From Pseudodesulfovibrio tunisiensis (GTDB lineage: Bacteria > Desulfobacterota > Desulfovibrionia > Desulfovibrionales > Desulfovibrionaceae): 64,000 nucleotides of DNA. The stretch covers positions 744,001-808,000 of the forward strand of contig NZ_CP094380.1 of NCBI RefSeq assembly GCF_022809775.1. The letters run 5' to 3'. Positions 24,776 to 35,661 of this stretch are shown here, piece by piece. Under the pieces are notes generated by a model. That model ran no database searches. It was not told the DNA's origin and was given only the letters and a program-made list of their open reading frames with translations. Positions within the stretch are counted from its first letter, which is position 1. Each line of letters opens with the position of its first letter. Made by a program: the position numbers and the translations under genes.

Positions 24776-25954
24776 ATGACATGGGTGAATGGCATGGTTG
24801 AACGCGTAGCCGGGTGGAGCATCAGACGAAAAATGGATATTGTCCTGTTTCTGGGGCTTGTTCTCTTTCCCCTCGCACTGCTTTTGGTCGGCTATTCGCA
24901 GGATCAGAGCTCACTGCTCAATTTCACGGTAGGATTTCTGACCTTGTCCGTGATCCTTTTCATCCCCATATCGCGCGGGCTCAGTCTGCTCATGGCCGAA
25001 CACAGCATTCGGAAATTGAATGACCAGTGCTATCGGCTCAAGAGGGGGGATTATTCTCTGGATGTGCTGCCGCCGGAGCAGGGGGAGGAGCATGATTTCA
25101 TGCGACTCAGGCGAAATCTGCACTGGATGGGGTACGCCATTGCCACTCGGGAGCAGAAGCTGGCCAGTGCCATCGACAAACTGGCCGAAACGCAACATCA
25201 GATTCTGGAAAGCATCGAATACGCCAGCCTGATTCAAACCTCGTTTCTGCCGGACGTGGGCAAATTCAGTGACATTTTCAGCAGTCATTTTCTGCTTTGG
25301 AGCCAACGGGACAGGGTTGGTGGAGATTCCTGCTGGGTGAAACGGTACGGCTCCGGTTTTTTCGTGGCGGTCATAGATTGCACAGGCCATGGCGTGCCCG
25401 GCGCATTCATGACCCTGATCGTGCAGTCTATGCTGGAAAGGGCCGTGTTCGAAGCGAATTCCGCAAAGCCTTCCGAAGTGCTGGCCAGACTGAATTGCCT
25501 CATCAAGGATGCTCTTGGTCAAAACGATGGGACGTCCCGATCCGATGACGGGCTTGATTGCGCGTTGTGCTTCATCGAACCGGACAGAAGCCGTTTGTTT
25601 TTTTCCGGTGCGAATCGTCCCTTGTTCATCATGGAAAATCATCAGATTCGTACGCTCAAGGGAGATCGTTGCGGCATCGGATACGTGCGTTCGCCCAAAG
25701 CATTTGCTTTTACCGATCACGAAGTTTCGTTGCGGCCCGGAATGCGTTTCTTTCTGACAACGGATGGCGTCACGGATCAGGTCGGCGGTCCCAGGGGATT
25801 GCCGTTTGGAAAAAGTCGGCTCTTGGCCTTTTTGCTGGAGCATGCGGACAACACGTTGGAAGGACAGGATATTCCGCTGAGAAAAACGCTTGAAGACTAT
25901 AGAGGTGAGGAACCCAGAAGAGATGATGTCACGGTGCTTGGATTTGAAATTTAG
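24776..25954 (+). CDS. Membrane PP2C/SpoIIE-type phosphatase (SiaA-like)
   Basis: 392 aa from ATG 24776; ATG 24734 is possible. Two hydrophobic helices (about 18-40 and 48-68) are separated by a very short loop. A HAMP-like/coiled-coil linker (about 70-145) carries IESIEYASLIQTSFLP, and a SpoIIE/PP2C domain follows, with DCTGHGVPGAFMT and DGVTDQVGG supplying acidic metal ligands and a final RRDDVTV. Such enzymes dephosphorylate a Ser/Thr of an anti-sigma-antagonist-like protein; here the SiaC-like protein two genes down is the expected substrate. The periplasmic part is too small for a sensor domain. Confidence 0.85.
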   Translation: MTWVNGMVERVAGWSIRRKMDIVLFLGLVLFPLALLLVGYSQDQSSLLNFTVGFLTLSVILFIPISRGLSLLMAEHSIRKLNDQCYRLKRGDYSLDVLPPEQGEEHDFMRLRRNLHWMGYAIATREQKLASAIDKLAETQHQILESIEYASLIQTSFLPDVGKFSDIFSSHFLLWSQRDRVGGDSCWVKRYGSGFFVAVIDCTGHGVPGAFMTLIVQSMLERAVFEANSAKPSEVLARLNCLIKDALGQNDGTSRSDDGLDCALCFIEPDRSRLFFSGANRPLFIMENHQIRTLKGDRCGIGYVRSPKAFAFTDHEVSLRPGMRFFLTTDGVTDQVGGPRGLPFGKSRLLAFLLEHADNTLEGQDIPLRKTLEDYRGEEPRRDDVTVLGFEI

Positions 25955-25970
25955 GCGAGGAGCGAATGAA

Positions 25971-26522
25971 ATGACACCGGAAATGTTTGGATACTATGAA
26001 AAATTCCAGAAAGATCGGGCAATACTGTATTTCAACGGTCCTGTTTCACAGGGTATGGTGGAGAGTTTTGCCGAATTGATGCGCGAAAAGATGCGTTTTG
26101 AGGTCGCGGACAGAAATGTCGTGCACCGCGTGTTTGCGATTCTTGTGGAACAAATGCAGAACATCGTTCGATACTCCGTGGACAAAAGTACGGATCATAC
26201 TGAAAGCAATGGCGAAATTGCTCTCGGGCAGGTTGTCGTGGGGCAGGAGGATGACGGACGTTTTTTCGTGGCCTGCGCCAATCGGATCGCGGCAAAGGAT
26301 GGAGAGACTCTTTCGAAACGTATCGAAAAGGTTCGCTCCATGAGCAAGGCCGACCTCAAGGTTCTTTACAGGGAACAACGCCGCAATGGTCCTGCACCGG
26401 ATTCCAAGGGAGCGGGATTGGGATTCATCGACATGGCCCGAAAGGCTGCCGGGCCCATGGATTTCAGGATCATTCCCGTGGATTGCGATACGTCCTTTTT
26501 TTCCATGAAGGTCGTTGCCTGA
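25971..26522 (+). CDS. SiaB-family protein kinase
   Basis: 183 aa from ATG 25971, preceded by AGGAG; the longer frame overlapping the phosphatase is unlikely. The fold suggested is a GHKL-type anti-sigma-factor-like ATPase: ILVEQMQNIVRYS (helix with Asn for metal) and GAGLGFIDMARKA (glycine-rich ATP lid). SiaB relatives phosphorylate SiaC while SiaA removes the phosphate. It lies 16 bp after the phosphatase and 44 bp before the SiaC-like gene, matching that pairing. Confidence 0.8.
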   Translation: MTPEMFGYYEKFQKDRAILYFNGPVSQGMVESFAELMREKMRFEVADRNVVHRVFAILVEQMQNIVRYSVDKSTDHTESNGEIALGQVVVGQEDDGRFFVACANRIAAKDGETLSKRIEKVRSMSKADLKVLYREQRRNGPAPDSKGAGLGFIDMARKAAGPMDFRIIPVDCDTSFFSMKVVA

Positions 26523-26566
26523 TTCCGGCTTGAAGATTTGAACACACTGTCAACAGGAGGCAAACC

Positions 26567-26953
26567 ATGACCAAATATACCGTGCAGGGGACCAAATCAT
26601 CTCCTTTCATCGATTTCGATCCGACGTCAGGTGTTTTCGAGATCAGGGGGGAATCGTACCCGGAAAACTGCTCCCGATTCTACACTCCCATGTTCGACTG
26701 GCTCGCATCCTACATGGACTCCGCCCCTCGCACCCGCACCGAATTGAACATGGAGGTCATCTATTTCAACAGTTCCACGTCCAAGGTGTTCATGGACCTT
26801 TTCGACATGCTCGACAATGAGGCGGCCAAAGGCCGGAATATTGTGGTGAATTGGCGATATCACGAGGAAAACGAGATCGCGCAGGAGTGCGGTGAGGAAT
26901 TCATGGAGGATGTCAGCAACGTTCGCTTCAACCTTGTGGAAATTCCAGCCTGA
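26567..26953 (+). CDS. SiaC-family regulatory phosphoprotein (DUF1987)
   Basis: 128 aa with SPFIDFDP and FEIRGESYPEN at the start, the features of DUF1987. The central YFNSSTSKVF (residues 67-75) holds a Ser/Thr cluster (69-72) where SiaC is phosphorylated in Pseudomonas; the exact residue is inferred. In that system unphosphorylated SiaC binds and activates the diguanylate cyclase. A strong AGGAGG precedes the ATG. Confidence 0.85.
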   Translation: MTKYTVQGTKSSPFIDFDPTSGVFEIRGESYPENCSRFYTPMFDWLASYMDSAPRTRTELNMEVIYFNSSTSKVFMDLFDMLDNEAAKGRNIVVNWRYHEENEIAQECGEEFMEDVSNVRFNLVEIPA

Positions 26954-26972
26954 TTGCGTAACGGGAGAACAT

Positions 26973-28346
26973 ATGCGGCGGATTCTTTTCCTTGTTGGAT
27001 CCTTTTTTCGTCTGAATCGTGCGGCCCGTTGCATCTGGGCTGTCAACGGACTGGTCGGCGGCGTATGCCTCGGGGCGGCCGCGGTCAGCGGATTTCATGT
27101 TGCCCGGATGGAAATGCCTCATGCGCATTGGTGGCTTGGCGGAACCGTGGCGCTGGGACTGCTCATCCTGTTTCTTTTTACCTCGGCAGCGTTGTGCCGG
27201 TACGTGTGCCGCCCTCTGGAGGACATTTGCACTTCGTGCCGGGATGCGGCGTCAGGGAATTATGAAAATCTCCCCCGGTCGAACCATCCTGCGGAAATGG
27301 GAGAGCTTGGCAAGGCCGTGGGTGAAATCATTTTCGGTGTACGGGAAAAAATCGATGATGCCGAAGCCATGCGCCGGGAAGCTTTCAAGGAATCCCGCAA
27401 GGCAACTCGCGCCGTGCGGCGTGCGGAACAGGAATCCGCCAGAGCCGAGGCAGCCAGAGGACAGACATTGGAACAGGCGTCGTCGCAAATCGAACAGGTG
27501 GTGGACATGGTGTGCGGCGGAGCCGGCAATCTGCTTTCAACGGTGCGTTCCGCAGGGCAGGGAGCTGCTTCCCAGCAACGCAAGCTGGAAGAGGCCGGGG
27601 AGTCCATGGAACAGATGAACATCGCGGCAGCGGATATTTCCAGCAATTCCGGAGAGGCTGTCGCCAAGTCCTCCATGGCCACGGAACAGGCCGTGCAGGG
27701 GGCTCGGATCGTGAAACGGAGCATTCATGCGATTTCGGAATTGGACGCCCTGTATCATTCTCTGGCCGAAAACGTGGACAGACTGGGCAGGGAAACCGGG
27801 AACATCGGCAGCGTCATCGAGGTGATCAGCGACATAGCGGATCAGACCAATCTGTTGGCCTTGAATGCCGCCATAGAAGCGGCCCGTGCCGGAGATGCCG
27901 GTCGAGGGTTTGCCGTGGTGGCGGATGAGGTGCGCAAGCTGGCGGAAAAGACCATGGATGCCACCGGCAGGGTTGGAAAAATCATCAATTCCATTCGTCT
28001 TGTCGCGGATTCCAATATCGAAGGAATGCGGGAGGCGGGAAAAGCCATGAATGACGTGACCTCCTCGGCCAGGGAATCCGGACAGGCGCTCGATGCCATC
28101 GTGACATTATCTCGGGATGCAACGAACCGCATACAGGGAATTGCCACGGCATCGGATCAGCAGGCCGCAGCATCGGAACAGATGGGGCGTGTTGTGAAGG
28201 TCATCAATGATGTAGCCGGAAATACGGCGGAAGGAACGCAACGGGCGGATGAATGCCTGGAGCGGTTGATCGGAAACATGAATGAACTGCAGCGGATCGT
28301 GGAAGACATGCGCCAGGAGGGCGTTGCCTTTCGCAAGGCTGCCTAG
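26973..28346 (+). CDS. Methyl-accepting chemotaxis protein with minimal periplasmic part
   Basis: 457 aa from ATG 26973. Two hydrophobic segments (about 20-42 and 54-77) are separated by only about a dozen residues, so there is no real ligand-binding domain. A HAMP-like stretch and a long Ala/Glu coiled coil follow, then the conserved hairpin tip with DQTNLLALNAAIEAARAGD, typical for CheW/CheA contact. No C-terminal CheR-binding pentapeptide. It starts 19 bp after the SiaC-like gene, so it may report an intracellular or membrane state to chemotaxis or to the Sia module. Confidence 0.85.
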   Translation: MRRILFLVGSFFRLNRAARCIWAVNGLVGGVCLGAAAVSGFHVARMEMPHAHWWLGGTVALGLLILFLFTSAALCRYVCRPLEDICTSCRDAASGNYENLPRSNHPAEMGELGKAVGEIIFGVREKIDDAEAMRREAFKESRKATRAVRRAEQESARAEAARGQTLEQASSQIEQVVDMVCGGAGNLLSTVRSAGQGAASQQRKLEEAGESMEQMNIAAADISSNSGEAVAKSSMATEQAVQGARIVKRSIHAISELDALYHSLAENVDRLGRETGNIGSVIEVISDIADQTNLLALNAAIEAARAGDAGRGFAVVADEVRKLAEKTMDATGRVGKIINSIRLVADSNIEGMREAGKAMNDVTSSARESGQALDAIVTLSRDATNRIQGIATASDQQAAASEQMGRVVKVINDVAGNTAEGTQRADECLERLIGNMNELQRIVEDMRQEGVAFRKAA

Positions 28347-28351
28347 GAATA

Positions 28352-29338
28352 TTGATGACACCGAAACAGATTGAAAACGCTTTGAAGCTCCTTGTGCCTT
28401 TGGCTCAGCCCGTCTTTGTCTGGGGAGCGCCGGGAGTGGGCAAAAGTCAGATTGTGGCACAGGTGGCCGAGAAACTGGGCCGTGAACTCGTGGACATCAG
28501 AGCCGTTCTGCTCGACCCGGTCGACTTGCGCGGACTGCCGAGGATCGAGAAGGACGGAACCGCAAGCTGGTGCCCGCCGTCCTTTTTGCCGACTCGGGGA
28601 GAAGGGGTTCTCTTTCTGGATGAATTGAATGCGGCTCCGCCTCTGGTGCAGGCCGCCTGCTATCAGTTGGTGCTGGACCGTCGGATAGGGGAATATGAAT
28701 TGCCCGACGGATGGACCGTGGTGGCGGCCGGCAACCGGGAATCCGATCGTGCGGTGACGCATCGGATGCCATCGGCTCTGGCCAACCGGTTTGTTCACCT
28801 TGATTTCGAGACGGATGTGAAGGATTGGCTCGAATGGGCGGAATCCCGGGGCCTGTCGCCGGAACTGCTTGCCTTCATCCGTTTCCGCCCCGCCCTGCTG
28901 CATGATTTTGATCCGCAGGGAAGTGAAAAGGCGTTTCCCTCGCCGCGTACCTGGGAATATGTTGCCCGCATTGCGCAGGCAGTACCTGCGGCCGACATGG
29001 AATACGATCTGGTCAAGGGGGCCGTGGGCGAAGGTGCGGCTGCGGAATTCGTCGGTTTCTGCAAGGTCTACCGCGAGCTTCCCGATCCGGATGAGGTCCT
29101 TGCCGCTCCAGAGACCGCTGCCATGCCCGAAAGTCCAGCCACCATGTACGCCTTGTGTGAAGCCTTGGCCAGAAAGGCCGGAAACGAGACTTCCGAGGCG
29201 CTTGTGACCTATGCTTCCAGACTGCCGTCGGAATTCGGTGTGGTTCTGGTTCGCGGCGCGGTGCGCACCCATCGGGACATGGTGCGAACCCCAGCCTTTT
29301 CCCGCTGGGCCGAAGCCAATGCGGATGTGCTGTTCTGA
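28352..29338 (+). CDS. MoxR-family AAA+ ATPase
   Basis: 328 aa. Walker A GAPGVGKS (about 26-33), Walker B VLFLDELNAAP near 90, and a sensor-1 Asn in VAAGNRE. The C-terminal part (200-328) is a helical lid. MoxR ATPases act with VWA proteins as chaperone-like assembly or metal-insertion machines. The next gene is such a VWA protein, overlapping by one base (TGATG). It begins 5 bp after the chemoreceptor, so it belongs to the same transcription run. Confidence 0.85.
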   Translation: MMTPKQIENALKLLVPLAQPVFVWGAPGVGKSQIVAQVAEKLGRELVDIRAVLLDPVDLRGLPRIEKDGTASWCPPSFLPTRGEGVLFLDELNAAPPLVQAACYQLVLDRRIGEYELPDGWTVVAAGNRESDRAVTHRMPSALANRFVHLDFETDVKDWLEWAESRGLSPELLAFIRFRPALLHDFDPQGSEKAFPSPRTWEYVARIAQAVPAADMEYDLVKGAVGEGAAAEFVGFCKVYRELPDPDEVLAAPETAAMPESPATMYALCEALARKAGNETSEALVTYASRLPSEFGVVLVRGAVRTHRDMVRTPAFSRWAEANADVLF

Positions 29339-30654
29339 TGCGCGAGACCATCCGCAGAAAACTGCTCAAGGCGCGGACAGCCCTTGTTCTGGATCACCCC
29401 TTTTTCGGGAGTCTGTGTCTGCGCATGACTCCGGAGGAGGACTCGACGTGCCGAACAGCATGGACCGATGGGCGAACTCTTGCCTACAACCCGGCCTATG
29501 TGGACAGTCTGGAACCGGACGCCCTCTGCGGCCTGCTGGCGCATACCGTGATGCACCCAGCCTGTCAGCATCACACCCGGCGCAAGGGGCGCGACCATGA
29601 TTTATGGAACATGGCCTGCGATCATGCCATCAATTGGCTTTTGCTGGATGCCGGATTGAACCTGCCTGTCGGGTATCTGGACAATCCCGCCTACCACGGC
29701 TTGAATGCGGACGAAATCTATGCGGCTCTGGCCTCCGCTGCATCCGGTGACGGTCCCGGGGAACTCGGCGAGTCCGGGGATGGCCAGGAGCAGGGCGATG
29801 CCGCACCGGAACAGGCTGGATCGTCGCATGGCGAAGAGGGCTCGGGAGACGAAGTTTCCGGAAGTGGAGGGCAGGGCGAACAGGATGGCGGACCGGACAG
29901 CGGGGATGATGGCGAGGCCGAATATTCGAAAGACCCCGGGATGTCCGGCGATCCGGGTGGAAGCGGCGAAGTGCGCGACGCGGACAACGAGGACGGTTCC
30001 GGCAGTCCTCGGGGACAGGAAAAGGCGGACGAGGAATGGCGCATGGCTCTTGCCGAAGCCGCGCAGCAGGCAAGGGACATGGGCAAGTTGCCCGGCGGAT
30101 TGGAAAGGCTGGTCAAGTCCGTGCTTTCCCCGAGGCTGGATTGGCGCGAATTGCTGGATCGGTTCATTCGGGACAGGGCACGCAACGACTATGCCTGGAC
30201 ACCTCCCAGCCGCAGACATCTGCACATGGGGCTGTATTTCCCGTCCCTTGCGCAGGAAGCTCTGCCCGAGGTCGTTCTGGCTCTTGATACTTCCGGCAGC
30301 GTGACTGCCCATGATCTGGAACAGTTTGCGGCCGAGCTTTCCGCGATTCTGGAGCAGTATGACACCACACTTCGAATTCTGTACTGCGATCGGGAAATCA
30401 TGGGGGAACAAACGGTTCGCCGTGAAGATCTGCCCCTCTCGCTGAAGGCATGCGGTGGCGGTGGAACGGATTTTCGGCCCGTGTTCCGCCATGTCGAGGA
30501 AACCGGCATGGCACCAGCCTGTCTGGTATATCTGACGGACATGGTCTCCACAGGTTTTCCTGAAAACATTCCTCCGTATCCCGTGCTGTGGGCACGTATC
30601 GGAGGAGGCGGACGGATTCCCCCGTTCGGCAACGTCATCGACATCGTGCAATGA
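29338..30654 (+). CDS. VWA-like protein (DUF2201 family), MoxR partner
   Basis: 438 aa. The N-terminal putative metallopeptidase domain (1-140) has HTVMH in the position of HExxH, so the catalytic Glu is replaced by Thr. A very acidic Gly/Ser/Glu linker (about 145-235) follows. The C-terminal VWA domain has a complete MIDAS start, LALDTSGS (near 315), and VYLTDM later. The domain order is that of COG3864 proteins encoded beside MoxR ATPases. The enzyme role looks lost and a binding role retained. Confidence 0.8.
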   Translation: MRETIRRKLLKARTALVLDHPFFGSLCLRMTPEEDSTCRTAWTDGRTLAYNPAYVDSLEPDALCGLLAHTVMHPACQHHTRRKGRDHDLWNMACDHAINWLLLDAGLNLPVGYLDNPAYHGLNADEIYAALASAASGDGPGELGESGDGQEQGDAAPEQAGSSHGEEGSGDEVSGSGGQGEQDGGPDSGDDGEAEYSKDPGMSGDPGGSGEVRDADNEDGSGSPRGQEKADEEWRMALAEAAQQARDMGKLPGGLERLVKSVLSPRLDWRELLDRFIRDRARNDYAWTPPSRRHLHMGLYFPSLAQEALPEVVLALDTSGSVTAHDLEQFAAELSAILEQYDTTLRILYCDREIMGEQTVRREDLPLSLKACGGGGTDFRPVFRHVEETGMAPACLVYLTDMVSTGFPENIPPYPVLWARIGGGGRIPPFGNVIDIVQ

Positions 30655-30663
30655 GGAGGCGAC

Positions 30664-31122
30664 ATGATTCTTGAATGGACCATCCGCAAGAAACGCGGCA
30701 ACTATCGTCCCATGCTGGAATACTCCATCAGTCTGGAACCCTTTGAACGAAATCTGGCTGTTCCTCAGGTCGTGTTGGAAAGCTCCATTCCCAGACCTCC
30801 GCAGGGATGGACGAACCACTGCCATCCCGGCCATGCGGAGCGTGCGGGACTTCCTTGCGAAACCTATCGGCTTCATACGCCGAGCCACAAGCAGGGAAAG
30901 CTTTCGGACAGCCTCCGCCTGCCGTGGCGGGAAGACGGGGAATATCCCGAGGTTGAAACGTCATTCCGCCTGTTGCGCGAACATTTTGAAATCGTGTTGA
31001 AAAACACCTACGACAGTCAGCCTCTCGAACAATCCGGACGCCTTGAGCTTTCCGGGGAAACCCGTCGGCATGTCGCTACCGGTGTGGCCGCACAACGTTT
31101 TCTGCAAGCCGTGGGGTTGTAG
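30664..31122 (+). CDS. Unknown protein in the MoxR-VWA operon
   Basis: 152 aa with AGGAGG directly upstream and only 9 bp after the VWA gene. The N-terminus is basic. The middle is Pro/His-rich (CHPGHAERAG), and the C-terminal half is helical. There is no signal peptide or membrane segment. I do not recognise the family. Position as third gene suggests a client or cofactor of the MoxR/VWA pair. The 94 bp to the convergent tadA show no clear terminator. Confidence 0.6.
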   Translation: MILEWTIRKKRGNYRPMLEYSISLEPFERNLAVPQVVLESSIPRPPQGWTNHCHPGHAERAGLPCETYRLHTPSHKQGKLSDSLRLPWREDGEYPEVETSFRLLREHFEIVLKNTYDSQPLEQSGRLELSGETRRHVATGVAAQRFLQAVGL

Positions 31123-31216
31123 ATGCGAATGTATTGCGGGGTGTCCGGGTGAAAGAAGACGCGAAGTCGGCGGATCTCTTCAGGCAAGGATCATCAAAAG
31201 GGAAATTGGAAAAGCG

Positions 31217-31705
31217 TCAGTGTTTTCTTCGTTCCAGGAAAAACCGTTTCAGCAGCCCCGAGCTCTCTTCGGCCAGAACGCCTTCCACTGTCCAGAGGTG
31301 ATGATTCGCAAAGGGGAGGGCGTGTCCGTCGAGATTGGAAACAAGGGCTCCGGCTCTGGGGTCGCGGGCTCCGAAGACAACGCCTGCGACCCGGGCATGA
31401 AGCAGGGCCCCGACACACATGATGCAGGGTTCGAGCGTTACGGCAAGAACGGTGTTCGGCAAGCGGTAGTTTTCGAGCTGTTGCGCTGCCTTGCGCAAGC
31501 AGAGCACTTCCGCGTGCGCGGTCGGATCATTCATGACGATGGGAGCGTTGTGCGCCGAGGCGATCAGATCGCCGGAAAGTGTGAACAGGACGGCTCCAAT
31601 GGGAGCTTCCCCGGCCTTGGCTGCCTTGCAGGCTTCGGCAAAGGCCGGGGCCATGAGTTCCCGCCAATTCAGATTGGTCGGCGGAATGTGACGGGAACCG
31701 GACAT
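31217..31705 (-). CDS. tadA: tRNA-specific adenosine deaminase
   Basis: 162 aa from ATG 31705, 7 bp after the purQ stop; the longer frame overlaps purQ and is rejected. The zinc site is intact: HAE (64-66) and PCIMC (Cys94, Cys97), with the catalytic Glu66. TadA converts adenosine-34 of tRNA-Arg(ACG) to inosine, which is essential for reading CGN codons. Other cytidine-deaminase family members share the zinc motif, but the NAP..ND..AHAE pattern fits TadA. It is the second gene of a purQ-tadA pair. Confidence 0.85.
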   Translation of the reverse strand: MSGSRHIPPTNLNWRELMAPAFAEACKAAKAGEAPIGAVLFTLSGDLIASAHNAPIVMNDPTAHAEVLCLRKAAQQLENYRLPNTVLAVTLEPCIMCVGALLHARVAGVVFGARDPRAGALVSNLDGHALPFANHHLWTVEGVLAEESSGLLKRFFLERRKH

Positions 31706-31712
31706 GACGGGC

Positions 31713-32528
31713 TTACAGTTCCCTGAGGTAGCGGACTCCGGCTTCGAGCATGGCCAACCCCAGAGGATGGGCGTCCGCACCTTCACGGGTCCAGGAGGGG
31801 TGATTCGTGGGATGGTTGTATGCCTCGGGATGGGGCATGAGGCCCAGAATGCGGCCGGAAGGGTCGGTCAGACCGGCGATGCCCAGAGGCGAACCATTGG
31901 GATTGTAGGGATACTCCTGCGTGGGGTTGCCGGATTCCGGGTCCACGTACTGGACGGCAACAAGGTTGGCATCCACCAGCTCCTGCAGAAAGGCTTCATC
32001 CTTGGGAATGATCTTGCCTTCGCCGTGGCGAATCGGGACATACAGCTTGTCCAATCCCTTGGTGAAGACGCAGGGAGAGGCCGGATTGGCCTTGAGATGC
32101 ACCCATCTGTCCTCGAATCTGCCGGAGTCGTTGTAGGACAGGGAGACCTGCCGTTCAAAGTACTTTCCACCAACAGCCGGGAGCAGTCCCAGCTTGCACA
32201 GAAGCTGGAATCCGTTGCAGATGCCGAGAATGATGCCGCCGTCCTGAAAAAAGTTTTTCAACTGGTTCAGAACGGGGTCGCCGTTTTCGGTCTTGGACCA
32301 ACGCCAGCGAAGCGCGGCGGCCTGCGCTGCGCCCAAATCGTCTCCATCCAGAAATCCGCCTGGACAAATCAGGTAATTGTAGGCATCCATGCGCACATGG
32401 CCTGCCGCCAGATCGGAGAAATATATGACATCTGCGGAATCCGCTCCCGCAGCCTTGACCGCGTATGCGGATTCATTCTCGCAGTTGGTTCCGTAACCGG
32501 TGATCACCAGGGCTTTGACGCGGGACAT
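31713..32528 (-). CDS. purQ: Phosphoribosylformylglycinamidine synthase, glutaminase subunit
   Basis: 271 aa class-I glutamine amidotransferase of the PurQ type. GICNGFQLL carries the nucleophile Cys, and HPEAY supplies His and Glu late in the protein. CPGGFLDGDDLG forms the oxyanion region. It feeds ammonia to PurL in purine synthesis. AGGAG precedes the ATG. The 171 bp to the divergent pyrG must contain both promoters; I could not fix their -10/-35 boxes. Confidence 0.9.
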   Translation of the reverse strand: MSRVKALVITGYGTNCENESAYAVKAAGADSADVIYFSDLAAGHVRMDAYNYLICPGGFLDGDDLGAAQAAALRWRWSKTENGDPVLNQLKNFFQDGGIILGICNGFQLLCKLGLLPAVGGKYFERQVSLSYNDSGRFEDRWVHLKANPASPCVFTKGLDKLYVPIRHGEGKIIPKDEAFLQELVDANLVAVQYVDPESGNPTQEYPYNPNGSPLGIAGLTDPSGRILGLMPHPEAYNHPTNHPSWTREGADAHPLGLAMLEAGVRYLREL

Positions 32529-32660
32529 GAATTTCTCCTCTTCGTATTGACTTTGTGGCTTTACCCTGCATAATTCTACGCAGCGCGGCGATGGCGAGGA
32601 ACATACGTGTCCGACGGCCCGCCGTCAACATGGCCGGTCCATGACTTTTTTTTGTGATAA

Positions 32661-34334
<1,674 letters not shown>

Positions 34335-34340
34335 CACTTC

Positions 34341-35144
34341 ATGGATTTGTACACCGCGAGCAAGGAAGGCCCGTTCATCATTGCCGGTCCTTGCGTCATC
34401 GAAAGCCGGGAAATAGTGCTTGAAACGGCCGAGGCTCTGGCGGAAATCGCCGGAGGCCTCGGCCTTCCCCTGATATTCAAGAGCTCTTTCGACAAGGCCA
34501 ACAGGACTTCGGTAACCAGTTACCGCGGGCCGGGCATGGAGGAGGGGCTTCGAATTCTGGAGGAAGTCAGGAACAGAACCGGTTTGCCCGTGATTACGGA
34601 CATTCACGTCCCGGATCAGGCCGCAATTGTCGGCAAGGTCGTGGACGTGCTGCAGATTCCGGCCTTTCTCTGCCGCCAGACCGACTTGCTGGTTGCCGCA
34701 GCAGGGACCGGACGCATCATCAACATCAAGAAGGGGCAGTTTCTGGCCCCCTGGGATATGCGAAACGCAGTTCGGAAGGTGCGGGATTCCGGCAATGACC
34801 GCGTCTGGTTGACCGAACGCGGGTCCACGTACGGGTACAACAATCTCGTGGTGGACTTCCGGTCCATTCCGGAAATGGCCAAATTCGACGTGCCCGTGGT
34901 GTTCGACGCCACGCATTCCGTTCAGTTGCCCGGCGGACTGGGCACCGCTTCGGGAGGCCAGCGCCAGTATGTCCCGGTACTGGCCGGGGCAGCCGTGGCC
35001 GCTGGCGCGAACGGCGTGTTCATGGAGGTGCATCCCGATCCGGACAAGGCGCTTTGCGACGGCCCCAACAGTCTGGCTCTGCGGGATGTCGAAAAGGTGC
35101 TGCGTCGCCTCAAGGCCCTCTGGGAGATTTCCGATGCCGGATAA
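34341..35144 (+). CDS. kdsA: 3-deoxy-8-phosphooctulonate (Kdo-8-P) synthase
   Basis: 267 aa DAHP-synthase-type TIM barrel. It shows [10 protein letters not shown] at the start, [12 protein letters not shown], the phosphoenolpyruvate-binding [15 protein letters not shown] and [12 protein letters not shown]. It condenses arabinose-5-phosphate with PEP to give Kdo-8-P for LPS inner core. The 3' end overlaps kdsC by 11 bp. The Asn in NNLVVD is typical of metal-independent KdsA; a Cys at residue 12 appears in the usual metal-binding position of the other class, so the class is uncertain. Confidence 0.95.
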   Translation: MDLYTASKEGPFIIAGPCVIESREIVLETAEALAEIAGGLGLPLIFKSSFDKANRTSVTSYRGPGMEEGLRILEEVRNRTGLPVITDIHVPDQAAIVGKVVDVLQIPAFLCRQTDLLVAAAGTGRIINIKKGQFLAPWDMRNAVRKVRDSGNDRVWLTERGSTYGYNNLVVDFRSIPEMAKFDVPVVFDATHSVQLPGGLGTASGGQRQYVPVLAGAAVAAGANGVFMEVHPDPDKALCDGPNSLALRDVEKVLRRLKALWEISDAG

Positions 35145-35661
35145 TGCAAGGGAAAGAGCCGCGAAAATCAAGCTGCTCGTGCTGGATGTCGATGGCGTGC
35201 TTACGGACGGCGGTCTCTATTACGATGCCGATGGCAGAGTCATGAAACGCTTCAATGTTCAGGATGGTCTCGGCATCAAGCTGGCGCAGGCCGCCGGGGT
35301 GGAGGTCGGGGTGATTACCGGCCTGAACCACAAGGCCGTGGAAACCCGTGTCCGCGAACTCGGCATAGAACATTACTATCCGGGAAAGCGACGGAAGCTG
35401 CCGCTGTTTCAGGAAATGTGCGAAAAGGTCGGCGTCACTGCGGATCAGGCCGCATTTCTGGGCGACGATTGGGTCGATGTGGGTGTCATGCGCAAAGTCG
35501 GGCTTTCCATGGCCGTGAATAACGCTGTGCCCGAGGTTCTCAAGGAAGCCCACTGGGTTTCCACCCGAGCCGGAGGGCATGGGGCTGTACGCGAGGCCGT
35601 GCAATTCATCCTCGACGCACAGGGCCTGCTGGACGGTCTCTGGCAAAAGTGGGCTGACTAG
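35134..35661 (+). CDS. kdsC: Kdo-8-phosphate phosphatase (HAD family)
   Basis: 175 aa from ATG 35134; an upstream in-frame ATG would overlap kdsA by 170 bp. The HAD motifs are [13 protein letters not shown] (nucleophile Asp), ITG, and [10 protein letters not shown] with motif IV acidic residues. There is no cap domain, typical for KdsC tetramers. It removes the phosphate after KdsA. lptC begins directly after the stop. Confidence 0.92.
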   Translation: MPDNARERAAKIKLLVLDVDGVLTDGGLYYDADGRVMKRFNVQDGLGIKLAQAAGVEVGVITGLNHKAVETRVRELGIEHYYPGKRRKLPLFQEMCEKVGVTADQAAFLGDDWVDVGVMRKVGLSMAVNNAVPEVLKEAHWVSTRAGGHGAVREAVQFILDAQGLLDGLWQKWAD

